A stretch of DNA of 24,718 nt from an uncultured Bacteroidota bacterium. Lineage in GTDB: Bacteria; Bacteroidota; Bacteroidia; Flavobacteriales; Flavobacteriaceae. A program made the position numbers and the translations under genes. Where the stretch lies: the NCBI GenBank assembly GCA_903819815.1, contig CAIJFC010000351.1, positions 1 through 24,718 on the forward strand, written 5' to 3'. Below the pieces are notes generated by a model. The model searched no databases. It worked only from the letters and a program-made list of their open reading frames with translations, and had not been told where the DNA came from. This document shows, piece after piece, positions 17,041-22,999 of this stretch. Numbering within the stretch: the stretch's first letter is position 1; each line of letters starts with the position of its first letter.

Positions 17041-17631
17041 TTAGAAATTATATCTCAACCCAGCACCTAAAACTAACTGGTTCCCAGTATTATTAGAGTC
17101 TAAAGGTGTTGTTACTCCGCCCAATTCGACTTCTGAAAATTTAAAACTAGTATAGTCAACATTTAGTGACAATTTAAATCCTTTAGTAACTCCAAAGTTT
17201 AATGAGCTCCCCAAAACAAATCCAGTTCCTTTATAAGTGGCATCGATTTTAGAAATTCCAAATGGTATGTCTTTTTGAACTCCTGCAACGCTAAATGCAT
17301 ATTGAGGCTTTAAGTCAAGAGATAATTTATCACTTAAACTGGCAGTATACATTGGTCCTACTGAAAATGCGCCAATTCCCATTGCGCTTCCATAAGCTGC
17401 GTTTTTGTATGTAAACCCAGATGAAGTTACATTTAATGTTGCGCCCCAAGTTTTAGTAAAACGATACCCAAAGTTAATAAATCCTATATTAATTCCAGAA
17501 TTTACATCTTCAGAACCTTCCCCACCAGGAATTGCATATCCAAAAGAAACTCCTAAATAAGCTTTTGAATCTTGTGCACTTATTGTGCTAATTGATAAAA
17601 CCGTAATAACTAAAATAATGACTTTTTTCAT
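17041..17631 (-). CDS. Small outer-membrane beta-barrel (porin-like) protein
   Basis: A 196-residue protein with a signal peptide at 1-19 (MKKVIILVITVLSISTISAQ). The mature part alternates amphipathic strands and turns (YLGVSFGYAIPGG, IGFINFGYRFTKTWGATLNVTSSGF, GAFSVGPMYTASLSDKLSLDLKPQYAFSVAG, FVLGSSLNFGVTKGFKLSLNVDYTSFKF). It ends in LVLGAGLRYNF with the C-terminal Phe expected for barrel insertion, giving a size suited to 8 strands. It belongs to the broad outer-membrane-beta-barrel/OmpA-barrel class; cargo is unknown. It is a single gene with its own terminator. The upstream region carries a 20-bp tandem repeat and an AAAAT pentamer run. Confidence 0.88.
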   Translation of the reverse strand: MKKVIILVITVLSISTISAQDSKAYLGVSFGYAIPGGEGSEDVNSGINIGFINFGYRFTKTWGATLNVTSSGFTYKNAAYGSAMGIGAFSVGPMYTASLSDKLSLDLKPQYAFSVAGVQKDIPFGISKIDATYKGTGFVLGSSLNFGVTKGFKLSLNVDYTSFKFSEVELGGVTTPLDSNNTGNQLVLGAGLRYNF

Positions 17632-17652
17632 AACTTTTTTTTAAATACATAC

Positions 17653-17692
17653 AAATGTGATGATAAATTTTGAAATGTGATGATAAATTTTG
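17653..17692. repeat. Perfect 20-bp tandem repeat, two copies, upstream of the barrel gene
   Basis: The unit AAATGTGATGATAAATTTTG occurs at 17653-17672 and again at 17673-17692 without a mismatch. The first copy, read on the minus strand, contributes to CACATTTG, a near match to the -7 box, 21 bases before the barrel start codon. The second copy places a similar box 20 bases further upstream. Confidence 0.85.
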
Positions 17693-17693
17693 A

Positions 17694-17719
17694 AAAATAA
17701 AATAAAATAAAATAAAAAT
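17694..17719. repeat. AAAAT pentanucleotide run
   Basis: Four perfect AAAAT units followed by one AAAAAT directly adjoin the 20-bp tandem repeat. Such short runs are prone to copy-number change by slippage. Confidence 0.75.
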
Positions 17720-17835
17720 TTAGTTATCGTATATATTTCATTATTAAACGTATAAATCTTATTGCCCTGCTTTTGAAATAATAAATTTAGCTTTTCCTCG
17801 TTAATTCAAAATAACGTAATTTAAATTAATCAATT

Positions 17836-18465
17836 ATGAAAAGAATTAAAATTTACAGTTTGGTTGTTGGCGTTTTTCTATTAATAGGCAATAGCATTTT
17901 GGCACAAAAAGAAGTAAAAATAGGAACTCAAACTTGGATGAGTGCGAATTTAAATGTTCAAAAGTTTCGAAATGGAGACCTAATTCTACAAGCGCAAACA
18001 AATGATGAATGGGAAAAGGCAGGCTTTGAAAAACTACCCGCTTGGTGTTATTATGAAATGGATACTAAAAACGGAAAAATTTATGGCAAGCTCTACAACC
18101 GTTTTGCCTTGTATGATCCAAGAGGCTTAGCACCAAAGGGCTGGCGATTGCCAAACGATAAAGATTGGGAAATTCTAACTGCCGAATTGGGTGGCGCTGA
18201 AGTGGCTGGTGCCAAATTAAAGTCGGCTACCGCTTGGGTTGAAGATAATAACCTTGAAGATACGTATGGATTTAATGCTTTGCCTGGCGGATGGCGTGAT
18301 GTAGGATTTGGCGGATTGGAGTATTCTTGTACTTGGTGGTCTAAAAATTCTGAAACCCTTGAAGACGACACCCGTTATTATAATCTATCAAAAGGGATAG
18401 ACCATTTGATGAACTATTCCACCAGTTGGATCATGGGTTATTTTGTAAGGTGTGTAAAGGAGTGA
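17836..18465 (+). CDS. Fib_succ_major (FISUMP) domain secreted protein
   Basis: A 209-residue protein with a signal peptide at about 1-23 (ending NSILAQ). The rest is a single FISUMP domain (the Fibrobacter succinogenes major paralogous domain family). It opens with VKIGTQTWMSANLNV, continues with WCYYEMDTKNGKIYGKLYNRFAL, PKGWRLPNDKDWEIL, YGFNALPGGWRD and WWSKNSE, and ends IMGYFVRCVKE, which are the standard landmarks. The fold is related to formylglycine-enzyme/C-type-lectin-like domains. Members are surface or secreted proteins of unknown binding specificity, often multiplied within genomes. It is monocistronic with its own terminator. It borders the repeat-rich region to its right. Confidence 0.9.
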   Translation: MKRIKIYSLVVGVFLLIGNSILAQKEVKIGTQTWMSANLNVQKFRNGDLILQAQTNDEWEKAGFEKLPAWCYYEMDTKNGKIYGKLYNRFALYDPRGLAPKGWRLPNDKDWEILTAELGGAEVAGAKLKSATAWVEDNNLEDTYGFNALPGGWRDVGFGGLEYSCTWWSKNSETLEDDTRYYNLSKGIDHLMNYSTSWIMGYFVRCVKE

Positions 18466-18489
18466 TTTTTAAGAATTATATAAAATATA

Positions 18490-18516
18490 AAAACCTAATT
18501 ACGTAATTAGGGTTTT
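18490..18516 (+). terminator. Terminator of the FISUMP gene
   Basis: AAAACCTAATTA and TAATTAGGGTTTT pair around a CG centre with one bulged G, ending in a short T run. It starts 25 bases after the FISUMP stop codon. Confidence 0.7.
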
Positions 18517-18520
18517 ATAT

Positions 18521-18532
18521 GTTCCCACTTGG
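18521..18532. repeat. Near-copy of the 3' end of the tRNA at 20.7 kb
   Basis: GTTCCCACTTGG matches GGTCCCACTTGG at 20703-20714 (acceptor and T-arm end of the tRNA) at 11 of 12 positions, in the same orientation. In both places an AGGGTTTT-ending hairpin precedes it. It is short enough to be coincidence; it could be a worn attachment-site remnant. Confidence 0.3.
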
Positions 18533-18606
18533 TAGTATTTTGTCTTTTTGAAAAATATTTAATACTGATAATCAAATAGTTAAAATCAAAAAAAGGGTAT
18601 TTTAAG

Positions 18607-18643
18607 AGTTGAGCAGAGCGTTTTGCTCAACTGCTTGCTCAAC
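18607..18643. repeat. 37-bp three-armed element, left copy
   Basis: AGTTGAGCA (18607-18615), 8 variable bases, TGCTCAACT (18624-18632), 3 variable bases, TGCTCAAC (18636-18643). The first arm is complementary to both following arms, so two alternative hairpins are possible. The copy at 20615-20651 has exactly the same arms and spacings but a different loop and spacer. A T run follows, so it may also work as a terminator. Confidence 0.85.
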
Positions 18644-18698
18644 ATTTTTTCATTATATTATATTCCGAGTATTCAAACGCTATTTTTTTATCAATCCG

Positions 18699-18734
18699 AT
18701 TTAAACTCAATTTCGGTTAATTAAACAAAAATAG
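18699..18734. repeat. Degenerate copy of the twin-gene 3' flank
   Basis: ATTTAAACTCAATT at 18699-18712 and TTAATTAAAC at 18717-18726, followed by AAAATAG, reproduce in order the words found just after the first twin gene (20051-20064, 20083-20092, and 20098-20104). This suggests that a third twin-like unit once lay here. Confidence 0.5.
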
Positions 18735-18750
18735 GAAAATATCAATATAG

Positions 18751-18778
18751 TTCAAGATTCTATAACCCTAATTTATTA
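18751..18778. repeat. 28-bp direct repeat flanking the CAP gene, left copy
   Basis: This begins TTCAAGAT and ends TTTATTA. It matches 19515-19542 at 25 of 28 positions in the same orientation, with weaker similarity continuing on both sides. It lies 13 bases beyond the CAP gene stop. Confidence 0.7.
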
Positions 18779-18791
18779 CAATAATAAAACA

Positions 18792-19367
18792 TTACCCCTC
18801 TTTTTCTCTATATACCCGAACAAAGTTAAATGTTACGTAAACACCTCTATTGGTTAGACCAACAGTACAAGCCGCTAATCCGGGTTTACCATGATTTTCA
18901 AAAGATGCGTATTGAGTTGCGTTGTGCATAAAAGATTTTTCCCAGCCTTTAATTGCTCTTTCCGCTAAATCATCATAAGTTCCGTCAATGTTACCTGTCC
19001 AATAAGCGTTTTCATAAAGAGTCATTGAAGCCCCTGAACAAATACTCACAGATGTTTTAACACCAACCAATTTATCTGATTCGTTTGCAATTAATTGGCG
19101 AACTCTTAATGAATCCCACATAGGTCTCATATCAGGATGAAAAAGTCTATCTACTTTAATCATTTTTTTCATTTGGTGTACCGTAATTTGCGAGTAGATG
19201 GTTTTAGACCAAAGCAAAGTTTCTACCCCTTTTAATTTACGGTACTCATTTAATTTATCAAACAAGACCTTTTCAAAAAGTTTTTTATCAAAATTATTAT
19301 AGTCAATAACTTGAGCATTAACTAAAGTAGTGATTAATACTAATAATATGGAAAATGCTTTTTTCAT
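18792..19367 (-). CDS. CAP (SCP/PR1) domain secreted protein
   Basis: A 191-residue protein with a signal peptide at 1-19 (MKKAFSILLVLITTLVNAQ). The rest fits the CAP superfamily: LFDKLNEYRKLKGVETLLWS at about 35-54 as the opening helix and strand; H77 in RLFHPD; E119 in LYENAYW; GWEKSFMHNATQY at 141-153 with H148; then GLAACTVGLTNRGVYVTFNFVRVY as the closing strands. H77, E119, E143 and H148 can supply the usual His/Glu cavity. A region at about 80-115 with a Cys (SVSICSGAS) is longer than in minimal bacterial CAP proteins. Bacterial CAP proteins are extracytoplasmic with mostly unknown activity. It is a single gene on the strand opposite its neighbours and bracketed by 28-bp direct repeats. 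Confidence 0.82.
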   Translation of the reverse strand: MKKAFSILLVLITTLVNAQVIDYNNFDKKLFEKVLFDKLNEYRKLKGVETLLWSKTIYSQITVHQMKKMIKVDRLFHPDMRPMWDSLRVRQLIANESDKLVGVKTSVSICSGASMTLYENAYWTGNIDGTYDDLAERAIKGWEKSFMHNATQYASFENHGKPGLAACTVGLTNRGVYVTFNFVRVYREKEG

Positions 19368-19514
19368 ACTTAATATAATTTTTCAATTTTCTTATAACTG
19401 ATTTTCTTATAATTGAAAACGAAAATATCGACTCAAAATTGTATGCTTTTATAATAGATAGTACTCCTGCTTAATTTGAATTTTAACCTCAAAACTAATT
19501 GGGAATAATAACAA

Positions 19515-19542
19515 TTCAAGATGCTATTACCCTAGTTTATTA
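19515..19542. repeat. 28-bp direct repeat flanking the CAP gene, right copy
   Basis: The partner of 18751-18778, 25 of 28 identical, 764 bases away. It lies about 150 bases upstream of the CAP start codon. The remainder of the 19368-19662 gap is AT-rich and shows no gene. Confidence 0.7.
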
Positions 19543-19662
19543 ATAGTAAATAATAAATCAACAAATACATCGTTTAATTAATTATAGTAAATCCAGAAAT
19601 ACACTACAATGATTTAAAATTACGTTTATAAATAATTTTTATTAATTAAAGAATTTTAAACA

Positions 19663-20046
19663 ATGAAAAAGCTATTTTTTCTTAGTATTCTATTTATTTC
19701 AAATTTATCATTTGGCCAAATGGCCATAAAAGCTGGAAATTATTATGAATACCACAAATTATGGAAACGAGATTCCGTATCGGTAAAAAAATTAATGGAC
19801 AACTACAAATTAGATATCTCTAAATTGGAATACGTTAAATTTTTTGGAGATTTTGACTTAAGCCATAAGTTACACACGAACTACTCTTATACAGCCTATA
19901 TTTATAAGGTAGACAAGGATACTGGGGTTGTTAGTATGGATTCTATTCCTTACGAAAAAAAGACGCCAGCACCTAATAAATACTTTATGGTTTATTGTTT
20001 TGATGATTTTACAAAAGGGAAAACCATCTATATAAAGGTGTTTTAA
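19663..20046 (+). CDS. Small secreted protein of unknown function, twin 1
   Basis: A 127-residue protein with a signal peptide at 1-19 (MKKLFFLSILFISNLSFGQ) and a mature part of about 108 residues with no recognised domain. Conserved with twin 2 are GNYYE, RDSVSVK, YKLDISKLEYVKFF, DFDLSHKL, NYSYT, PAPNKY and MVYCFDDFT. From residue 24 onward I count about 75% identity between the two proteins. There is a single Cys in the mature part. The pattern of strands and aromatics suggests a small beta-rich domain, which is inference. It is probably transcribed independently or together with twin 2, 122 bases downstream. Its 3' flank (20047-20104) is repeated after twin 2, so the copied unit included non-coding DNA. 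Confidence 0.8.
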   Translation: MKKLFFLSILFISNLSFGQMAIKAGNYYEYHKLWKRDSVSVKKLMDNYKLDISKLEYVKFFGDFDLSHKLHTNYSYTAYIYKVDKDTGVVSMDSIPYEKKTPAPNKYFMVYCFDDFTKGKTIYIKVF

Positions 20047-20168
20047 TACAATTTAAACTCAATTGTCTTTTTCAAAAAATCATTAATTAAACCTAACAAA
20101 ATAGTTCGTGAAATAAAATTTACTTTAAAAAGATACAGTGTTATTTACTAATTTTTAATTTTTATTTT

Positions 20169-20558
20169 ATGAAAAAGTTTATCCCAATCGTCTGTTTTAT
20201 TTTGTTTTCTAATTTATCATTTGGTCAAATCCCAATTAGAAAAGCTGGAAACTATTATGAATTTAATGATTTATGGCAACGTGATTCCGTATCAGTAAAA
20301 CAATTAATGAACACTTACAAATTAGACATCTCTAAATTGGAATATGTTAAATTTTTTGAAGATTTTGACTTAAGCCATAAATTACAAGAGAATTACTCTT
20401 ACACAACATATGTTTATATGTTAGACAAGAATACGGGCGCTGTTAGTATTAATTCAATTCCTCACGAACAAAAGTTACCAGCACCTAACAAGTACGTTAT
20501 GGTATATTGTTTTGATGATTTTACCCAAAAAAAAATAATTAATATTAAGGTGTTTTAA
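20169..20558 (+). CDS. Small secreted protein of unknown function, twin 2
   Basis: A 129-residue paralogue of the preceding gene, with a signal peptide at about 1-20 (ending NLSFGQ). The mature part aligns with twin 1 with one extra residue near its start. Differences are spread along the length and mostly conservative (K/Q, D/N, I/V), consistent with two functional copies diverging under constraint rather than one decaying. Neither is frameshifted. The DNA after the stop repeats the twin 1 flank (ATTTAAACTCAATT at 20563-20576) until about 20614, where similarity stops exactly at the 37-bp three-armed element. Function unknown. Confidence 0.8.
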   Translation: MKKFIPIVCFILFSNLSFGQIPIRKAGNYYEFNDLWQRDSVSVKQLMNTYKLDISKLEYVKFFEDFDLSHKLQENYSYTTYVYMLDKNTGAVSINSIPHEQKLPAPNKYVMVYCFDDFTQKKIINIKVF

Positions 20559-20614
20559 TACAATTTAAACTCAATTGTTTTTTTCAAAAATCATTTTTTA
20601 GACTTAACAAAAAA

Positions 20615-20651
20615 AGTTGAGCACGGTGTTATGCTCAACTTTTTGCTCAAC
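20615..20651. repeat. 37-bp three-armed element, right copy
   Basis: AGTTGAGCA (20615-20623), 8-base loop, TGCTCAACT (20632-20640), 3-base spacer, TGCTCAAC (20644-20651). Arms and spacings are identical to the left copy at 18607; loop and spacer differ. On the minus strand the main hairpin is followed by a run of T, and on the plus strand by TTTT, so it could terminate transcription from either side. Confidence 0.85.
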
Positions 20652-20662
20652 TTTTAAATAAG

Positions 20663-20696
20663 AAACCCTTGTAAATACTGATACTTACAAGGGTTT
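20663..20696. terminator. Perfect 12-bp hairpin downstream of the tRNA gene
   Basis: AAACCCTTGTAA (20663-20674) pairs with TTACAAGGGTTT (20685-20696) around a 10-base loop. It lies directly after the tRNA 3' end on the minus strand. The T content after it on that strand is modest, so it may be a processing or stop signal acting with the three-armed hairpin beyond it. Confidence 0.6.
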
Positions 20697-20698
20697 TG

Positions 20699-20775
20699 TG
20701 GTGGTCCCACTTGGAATCGAACCAAGCACCTACTGATTATGAGTCAGTTGCTCTAACCGAATGAGCTATAGGACC
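20699..20775 (-). tRNA. tRNA with CAT anticodon (elongator Met, or Ile with modified C34)
   Basis: A 77-base cloverleaf including an encoded CCA. Acceptor stem GGTCCTA pairs with TGGGACC (one G-T pair). The D-arm is GCTC/GAGC. Anticodon stem ACTGA/TCAGT encloses loop CTCATAA with anticodon CAT (plus-strand 20739-20741). T-arm CTTGG/CCAAG has loop TTCGATT. It is not the initiator: position 1 pairs normally with 72, and the anticodon stem lacks the three G-C pairs. CAT may be read as Met or, after lysidine modification, as Ile; sequence alone does not separate these well. Confidence 0.93.
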
Positions 20776-20787
20776 TTTAACGAGGTG

Positions 20788-20819
20788 CAATATTACTACT
20801 ATTTTTGATTCTCTGCAAA
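20788..20819 (-). promoter_or_regulatory. Promoter of the tRNA gene
   Basis: On the minus strand, TTTG (20819-20816) and TAATATTG (20795-20788, one mismatch to TAnnTTTG) are separated by 20 bases. The start would be about 6 bases before the tRNA 5' end. Confidence 0.6.
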
Positions 20820-20874
20820 TCTTTTTGAAAGGGAATCAGTATTCCTGTTCACTTCAAATACCCCTTCAATCCAT

Positions 20875-21276
20875 TTACTTCATTTCCTGACACAGCTCGA
20901 TCAAAACGCCATTGGTAGTTTTTGGATGAAGAAAAGCAACTAATTTATTGTCGGCACCTTTCTTGGGAACTTCATTTAAAACTACAAAACCTTCTTCTTT
21001 TAATCGCGCTATTTCTAAAACGATATCATCAACATCAAATGCGATGTGGTGAATTCCTTCCCCTTTTTTCTCTAGGAATTTAGCAATTGGACTCTCGGGA
21101 TGGGTGGCTTCCAACAATTCAATTTTGTTAGGCCCATTCATGAAAAAGGAAGTTTTAACGCCTTCACTTTCTACCAATTCCGATTTATAGGCTGGGGCGC
21201 CAAAGAGTTTTTCGAAAACCAAGTTCGAAACTTCAAGGCTGTTTACCGCAATTCCAATGTGTTCAATTTTTCTCAT
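20875..21276 (-). CDS. mce: Methylmalonyl-CoA epimerase (VOC family)
   Basis: A 133-residue metal-dependent enzyme that interconverts (R)- and (S)-methylmalonyl-CoA, linking propionyl-CoA metabolism with succinyl-CoA. I start it at the ATG at 21276 (MRKIEHIGIAV), the usual N-terminus; the frame runs upstream only to a TTG at 21300. Two VOC halves are visible: EHIGIAV with H5 and NKIELLEATHP in the first, and GIHHIAFDVDDI and GVLIELCQ in the second. These supply the His/Glu metal ligands. VESEGVKTSFF is also typical. Length is standard. It diverges from rbfA with 91 bases between starts. No mutase gene is nearby. Confidence 0.9.
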   Translation of the reverse strand: MRKIEHIGIAVNSLEVSNLVFEKLFGAPAYKSELVESEGVKTSFFMNGPNKIELLEATHPESPIAKFLEKKGEGIHHIAFDVDDIVLEIARLKEEGFVVLNEVPKKGADNKLVAFLHPKTTNGVLIELCQEMK

Positions 21277-21297
21277 TTTAAATGCAATTAGATCGAA

Positions 21298-21305
21298 CAA
21301 AGATA
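21298..21305 (-). promoter_or_regulatory. -7 box upstream of the epimerase gene
   Basis: TATCTTTG on the minus strand matches TAnnTTTG exactly, 21 bases before the chosen ATG, which supports the start at 21276 over the upstream TTG. No clear TTTG box is visible upstream. Confidence 0.45.
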
Positions 21306-21355
21306 AAAAACTTTATCGCTTTGCACCTTTGAAACGCTAGAACTCAAAAAAATTG

Positions 21356-21363
21356 TATTTTTG
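21356..21363 (+). promoter_or_regulatory. -7 box immediately upstream of rbfA
   Basis: TATTTTTG matches TAnnTTTG and ends 4 bases before the rbfA ATG. Transcription would start at or within a few bases of the start codon. A TTTG at 21328-21331 is 24 bases upstream, longer than usual. Confidence 0.45.
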
Positions 21364-21367
21364 CACT

Positions 21368-21760
21368 ATGGAAACAAATAGACAGAAAAAAATAGGTGGC
21401 GTAATCCAAAACGATTTGGTGGATATTTTACAAGGTGAAATTCGTAAAAATGGAATTTCCAACTTGATTATTTCCGTGTCAAAAGTGGTCGTGACTTCTG
21501 ATTTATCGGTTGCAACCGTGCATTTAAGTATTTTTCCACAAGAAAAAGCCGCAGAAACATTGGCAGCTATAAAATCCAATACCAAATTAATAAAACACGA
21601 CTTGTCTCAGCGCGTACGACTGCAATTGAGAAAAGTGCCTAATTTAACTTTCTTCATTGACGATTCCCTAGACTATATCGAAAAGATTGATAATGCCTTG
21701 GCGGCAAAAGAAAATCCGATCGAAAACCGCGATCTTTTAGAAAAACGAAGAAGAACCTAA
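21368..21760 (+). CDS. rbfA: Ribosome-binding factor A
   Basis: A 130-residue cytoplasmic protein that assists late maturation of the 30S ribosomal subunit, including processing of the 16S rRNA 5' end. It has the single type II KH-like RbfA domain: QKKIGGVIQNDLVDILQ, then ISVSKVVVTSDLSVATVHLSIFP, then LRKVPNLTFFIDDSLDYIEKID, all characteristic. I chose the ATG at 21368 rather than the upstream alternative because the usual N-terminus begins a few residues before RQKKIG. It is followed after a single base by the permease gene, so the two form one unit. Confidence 0.93.
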   Translation: METNRQKKIGGVIQNDLVDILQGEIRKNGISNLIISVSKVVVTSDLSVATVHLSIFPQEKAAETLAAIKSNTKLIKHDLSQRVRLQLRKVPNLTFFIDDSLDYIEKIDNALAAKENPIENRDLLEKRRRT

Positions 21761-21761
21761 A

Positions 21762-22961
21762 TTGAATTTCCCCTATTACATAGCCAAGCGCTACCTGAAA
21801 AGTGCCAATAAAAATAATGCGATCAACATTATTAACGGTATTGCCTCGCTTGGAATTATTGTAAGCTCGATGGTTTTATTTGTAGTATTATCCATTTTTA
21901 GTGGATTGGTGAATTTTAGTTTGTCGTTCAGTAATGACTTCGATCCCGATTTAAAAATCAGTAGCACTTTGGGAAAATCCTACACGATTTCTTCGGATCA
22001 AGAGCAAAAAATAAAAGCTATTAACGGTGTTGCAACTTTCAGTAAAGTGGTTGAAGAACGAGCGCTTTTTATGTTTGATGGCAAAGAACAATTTTCCTAT
22101 TTGAAAGGTGTTGATTCAACATTTACTTTGGTGAGCAACGTTAAAAAAAGCTTGTTCAACGGACAATGGCTTAGTCCAAATACTTCGCAAGTAGTCGTGG
22201 GATATGGAATTTCTCAAAAGTTATCGTTGGGCATCTTCGATTTCAATAATCCGTTTGAGGTATTTGCACCAAAACCGGGTAAAGGAACGATAGAAAATCC
22301 CGACGATGCATTTGTAAAAATTGGGTTAACCCCCGTTGGAATTTATGCAGTAAGTGAAGATTTAGATTCTAAATATGTCTTTGCAGATATTGATGTGGCT
22401 CGAGAATTACTTGGGTTTCAACCCAACCAAATCACGACATTGGAATTAAAATTAAACCCCAATGCCGACGAAAATAAAGTAAAAGAACAGCTACAAAATA
22501 TCTTTAATAATAAAATTACCATAAAAAACAGAGCGCAACTCAATGACGCGTTGTACAAAATGCTCAACACCGAAAATACTGCGATTTATTTGTTGTTTAC
22601 CCTTGTGATTATTCTAACCTTATTTACCCTTGCGGGAGCTATAATCATGATGATTTTAGACAAACGCGGTAATTTAAAAACGTTGTATAACTTAGGAACA
22701 GAAGTAAAAGATTTAAGAAAAATATTTCTACTCCAAGGGACTTTATTAAGTGTTTTGGGTGGCCTTTTTGGACTTTCAATTGGGGTTGTTTTGGTATTAA
22801 TCCAACAGCAATTTGAAGTAATCATGATTACTCCTTCCTTAGCTTACCCAGTAGATTTCTTATTTAAAAATGTGGTAATTGTTTTAGGAACCATCATCTT
22901 GTTGGGCTTTATCGCATCGTTGATTGCGAGTAGCCGCGTGAGTAAGAAGTTATTGGAATAG
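21762..22961 (+). CDS. LolC/E-like FtsX-family ABC permease
   Basis: A 399-residue inner-membrane permease. It has four membrane segments in the LolC/E arrangement: about 26-48 (IASLGIIVSSMVLFVVLSIF), then a large periplasmic domain (about 50-270), then three helices at about 272-297 (AIYLLFTLVIILTLFTLAGAIIMMI), about 320-345 (LLSVLGGLFGLSIGVVLVLI) and about 365-390 (NVVIVLGTIILLGFIASLIA). Opening YIAKRYLKS is typical. With a partner ATPase (not in this window) such proteins extract lipoproteins from the inner membrane, or drive other envelope processes in the FtsX superfamily. The start is TTG at 21762, one base after the rbfA stop; no ATG in frame exists before the first helix, so TTG is needed. 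Confidence 0.87.
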   Translation: MNFPYYIAKRYLKSANKNNAINIINGIASLGIIVSSMVLFVVLSIFSGLVNFSLSFSNDFDPDLKISSTLGKSYTISSDQEQKIKAINGVATFSKVVEERALFMFDGKEQFSYLKGVDSTFTLVSNVKKSLFNGQWLSPNTSQVVVGYGISQKLSLGIFDFNNPFEVFAPKPGKGTIENPDDAFVKIGLTPVGIYAVSEDLDSKYVFADIDVARELLGFQPNQITTLELKLNPNADENKVKEQLQNIFNNKITIKNRAQLNDALYKMLNTENTAIYLLFTLVIILTLFTLAGAIIMMILDKRGNLKTLYNLGTEVKDLRKIFLLQGTLLSVLGGLFGLSIGVVLVLIQQQFEVIMITPSLAYPVDFLFKNVVIVLGTIILLGFIASLIASSRVSKKLLE

Positions 22962-22964
22962 TTT

Positions 22965-22997
22965 AAACCGGACAGGTTTTAAAAACCTGTCCGGTTT
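22965..22997. terminator. Bidirectional terminator between permease and dus genes
   Basis: A perfect 15-bp stem (AAACCGGACAGGTTT at 22965-22979, AAACCTGTCCGGTTT at 22983-22997) with a 3-base loop. It sits between two convergent stops, 3 bases past one and 2 bases before the other, with A and T at the stem ends serving both directions. Confidence 0.9.
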
Positions 22998-22999
22998 GT

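Larger units (their letters stand above)
18466..18791. other. 326-bp gene-free stretch between FISUMP and CAP genes
   Basis: I see no coding sequence. It holds, in order: the FISUMP terminator (18490-18516), a 12-base near-match to the end of the nearby tRNA gene (18521-18532), the left 37-bp three-armed element (18607-18643), a degenerate copy of the twin-gene 3' flank (18699-18734), and the left copy of a 28-bp repeat (18751-18778). Confidence 0.7.

Noticed and set aside
17653..17719. CRISPR array
   Set aside because: The 20-bp units are directly adjacent with no spacers, there are only two, and no cas genes are present.
19368..19662. Small RNA or gene in the gap upstream of twin 1
   Set aside because: AT-rich with the right 28-bp repeat as the only structure; no convincing promoter plus hairpin combination.
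18607..20651. Integron attC sites
   Set aside because: GTTGAGC and GCTCAAC fit the GTTRRRY and RYYYAAC core words, but within each element they are in the reverse order to an attC site, and no integron integrase is present in the window.
20699..20775. Initiator tRNA-fMet
   Set aside because: The first acceptor pair is a normal G-C and the anticodon stem lacks the three G-C pairs of initiators.
21277..21300. Upstream TTG start for the methylmalonyl-CoA epimerase
   Set aside because: It would overlap the probable -7 box and extend beyond the normal N-terminus, MRKIEHIGIAV.
22561..22568. Further TGCTCAAC arm of the three-armed element
   Set aside because: An isolated 8-base match inside the permease coding sequence, with no partner arms at the right spacing; chance.
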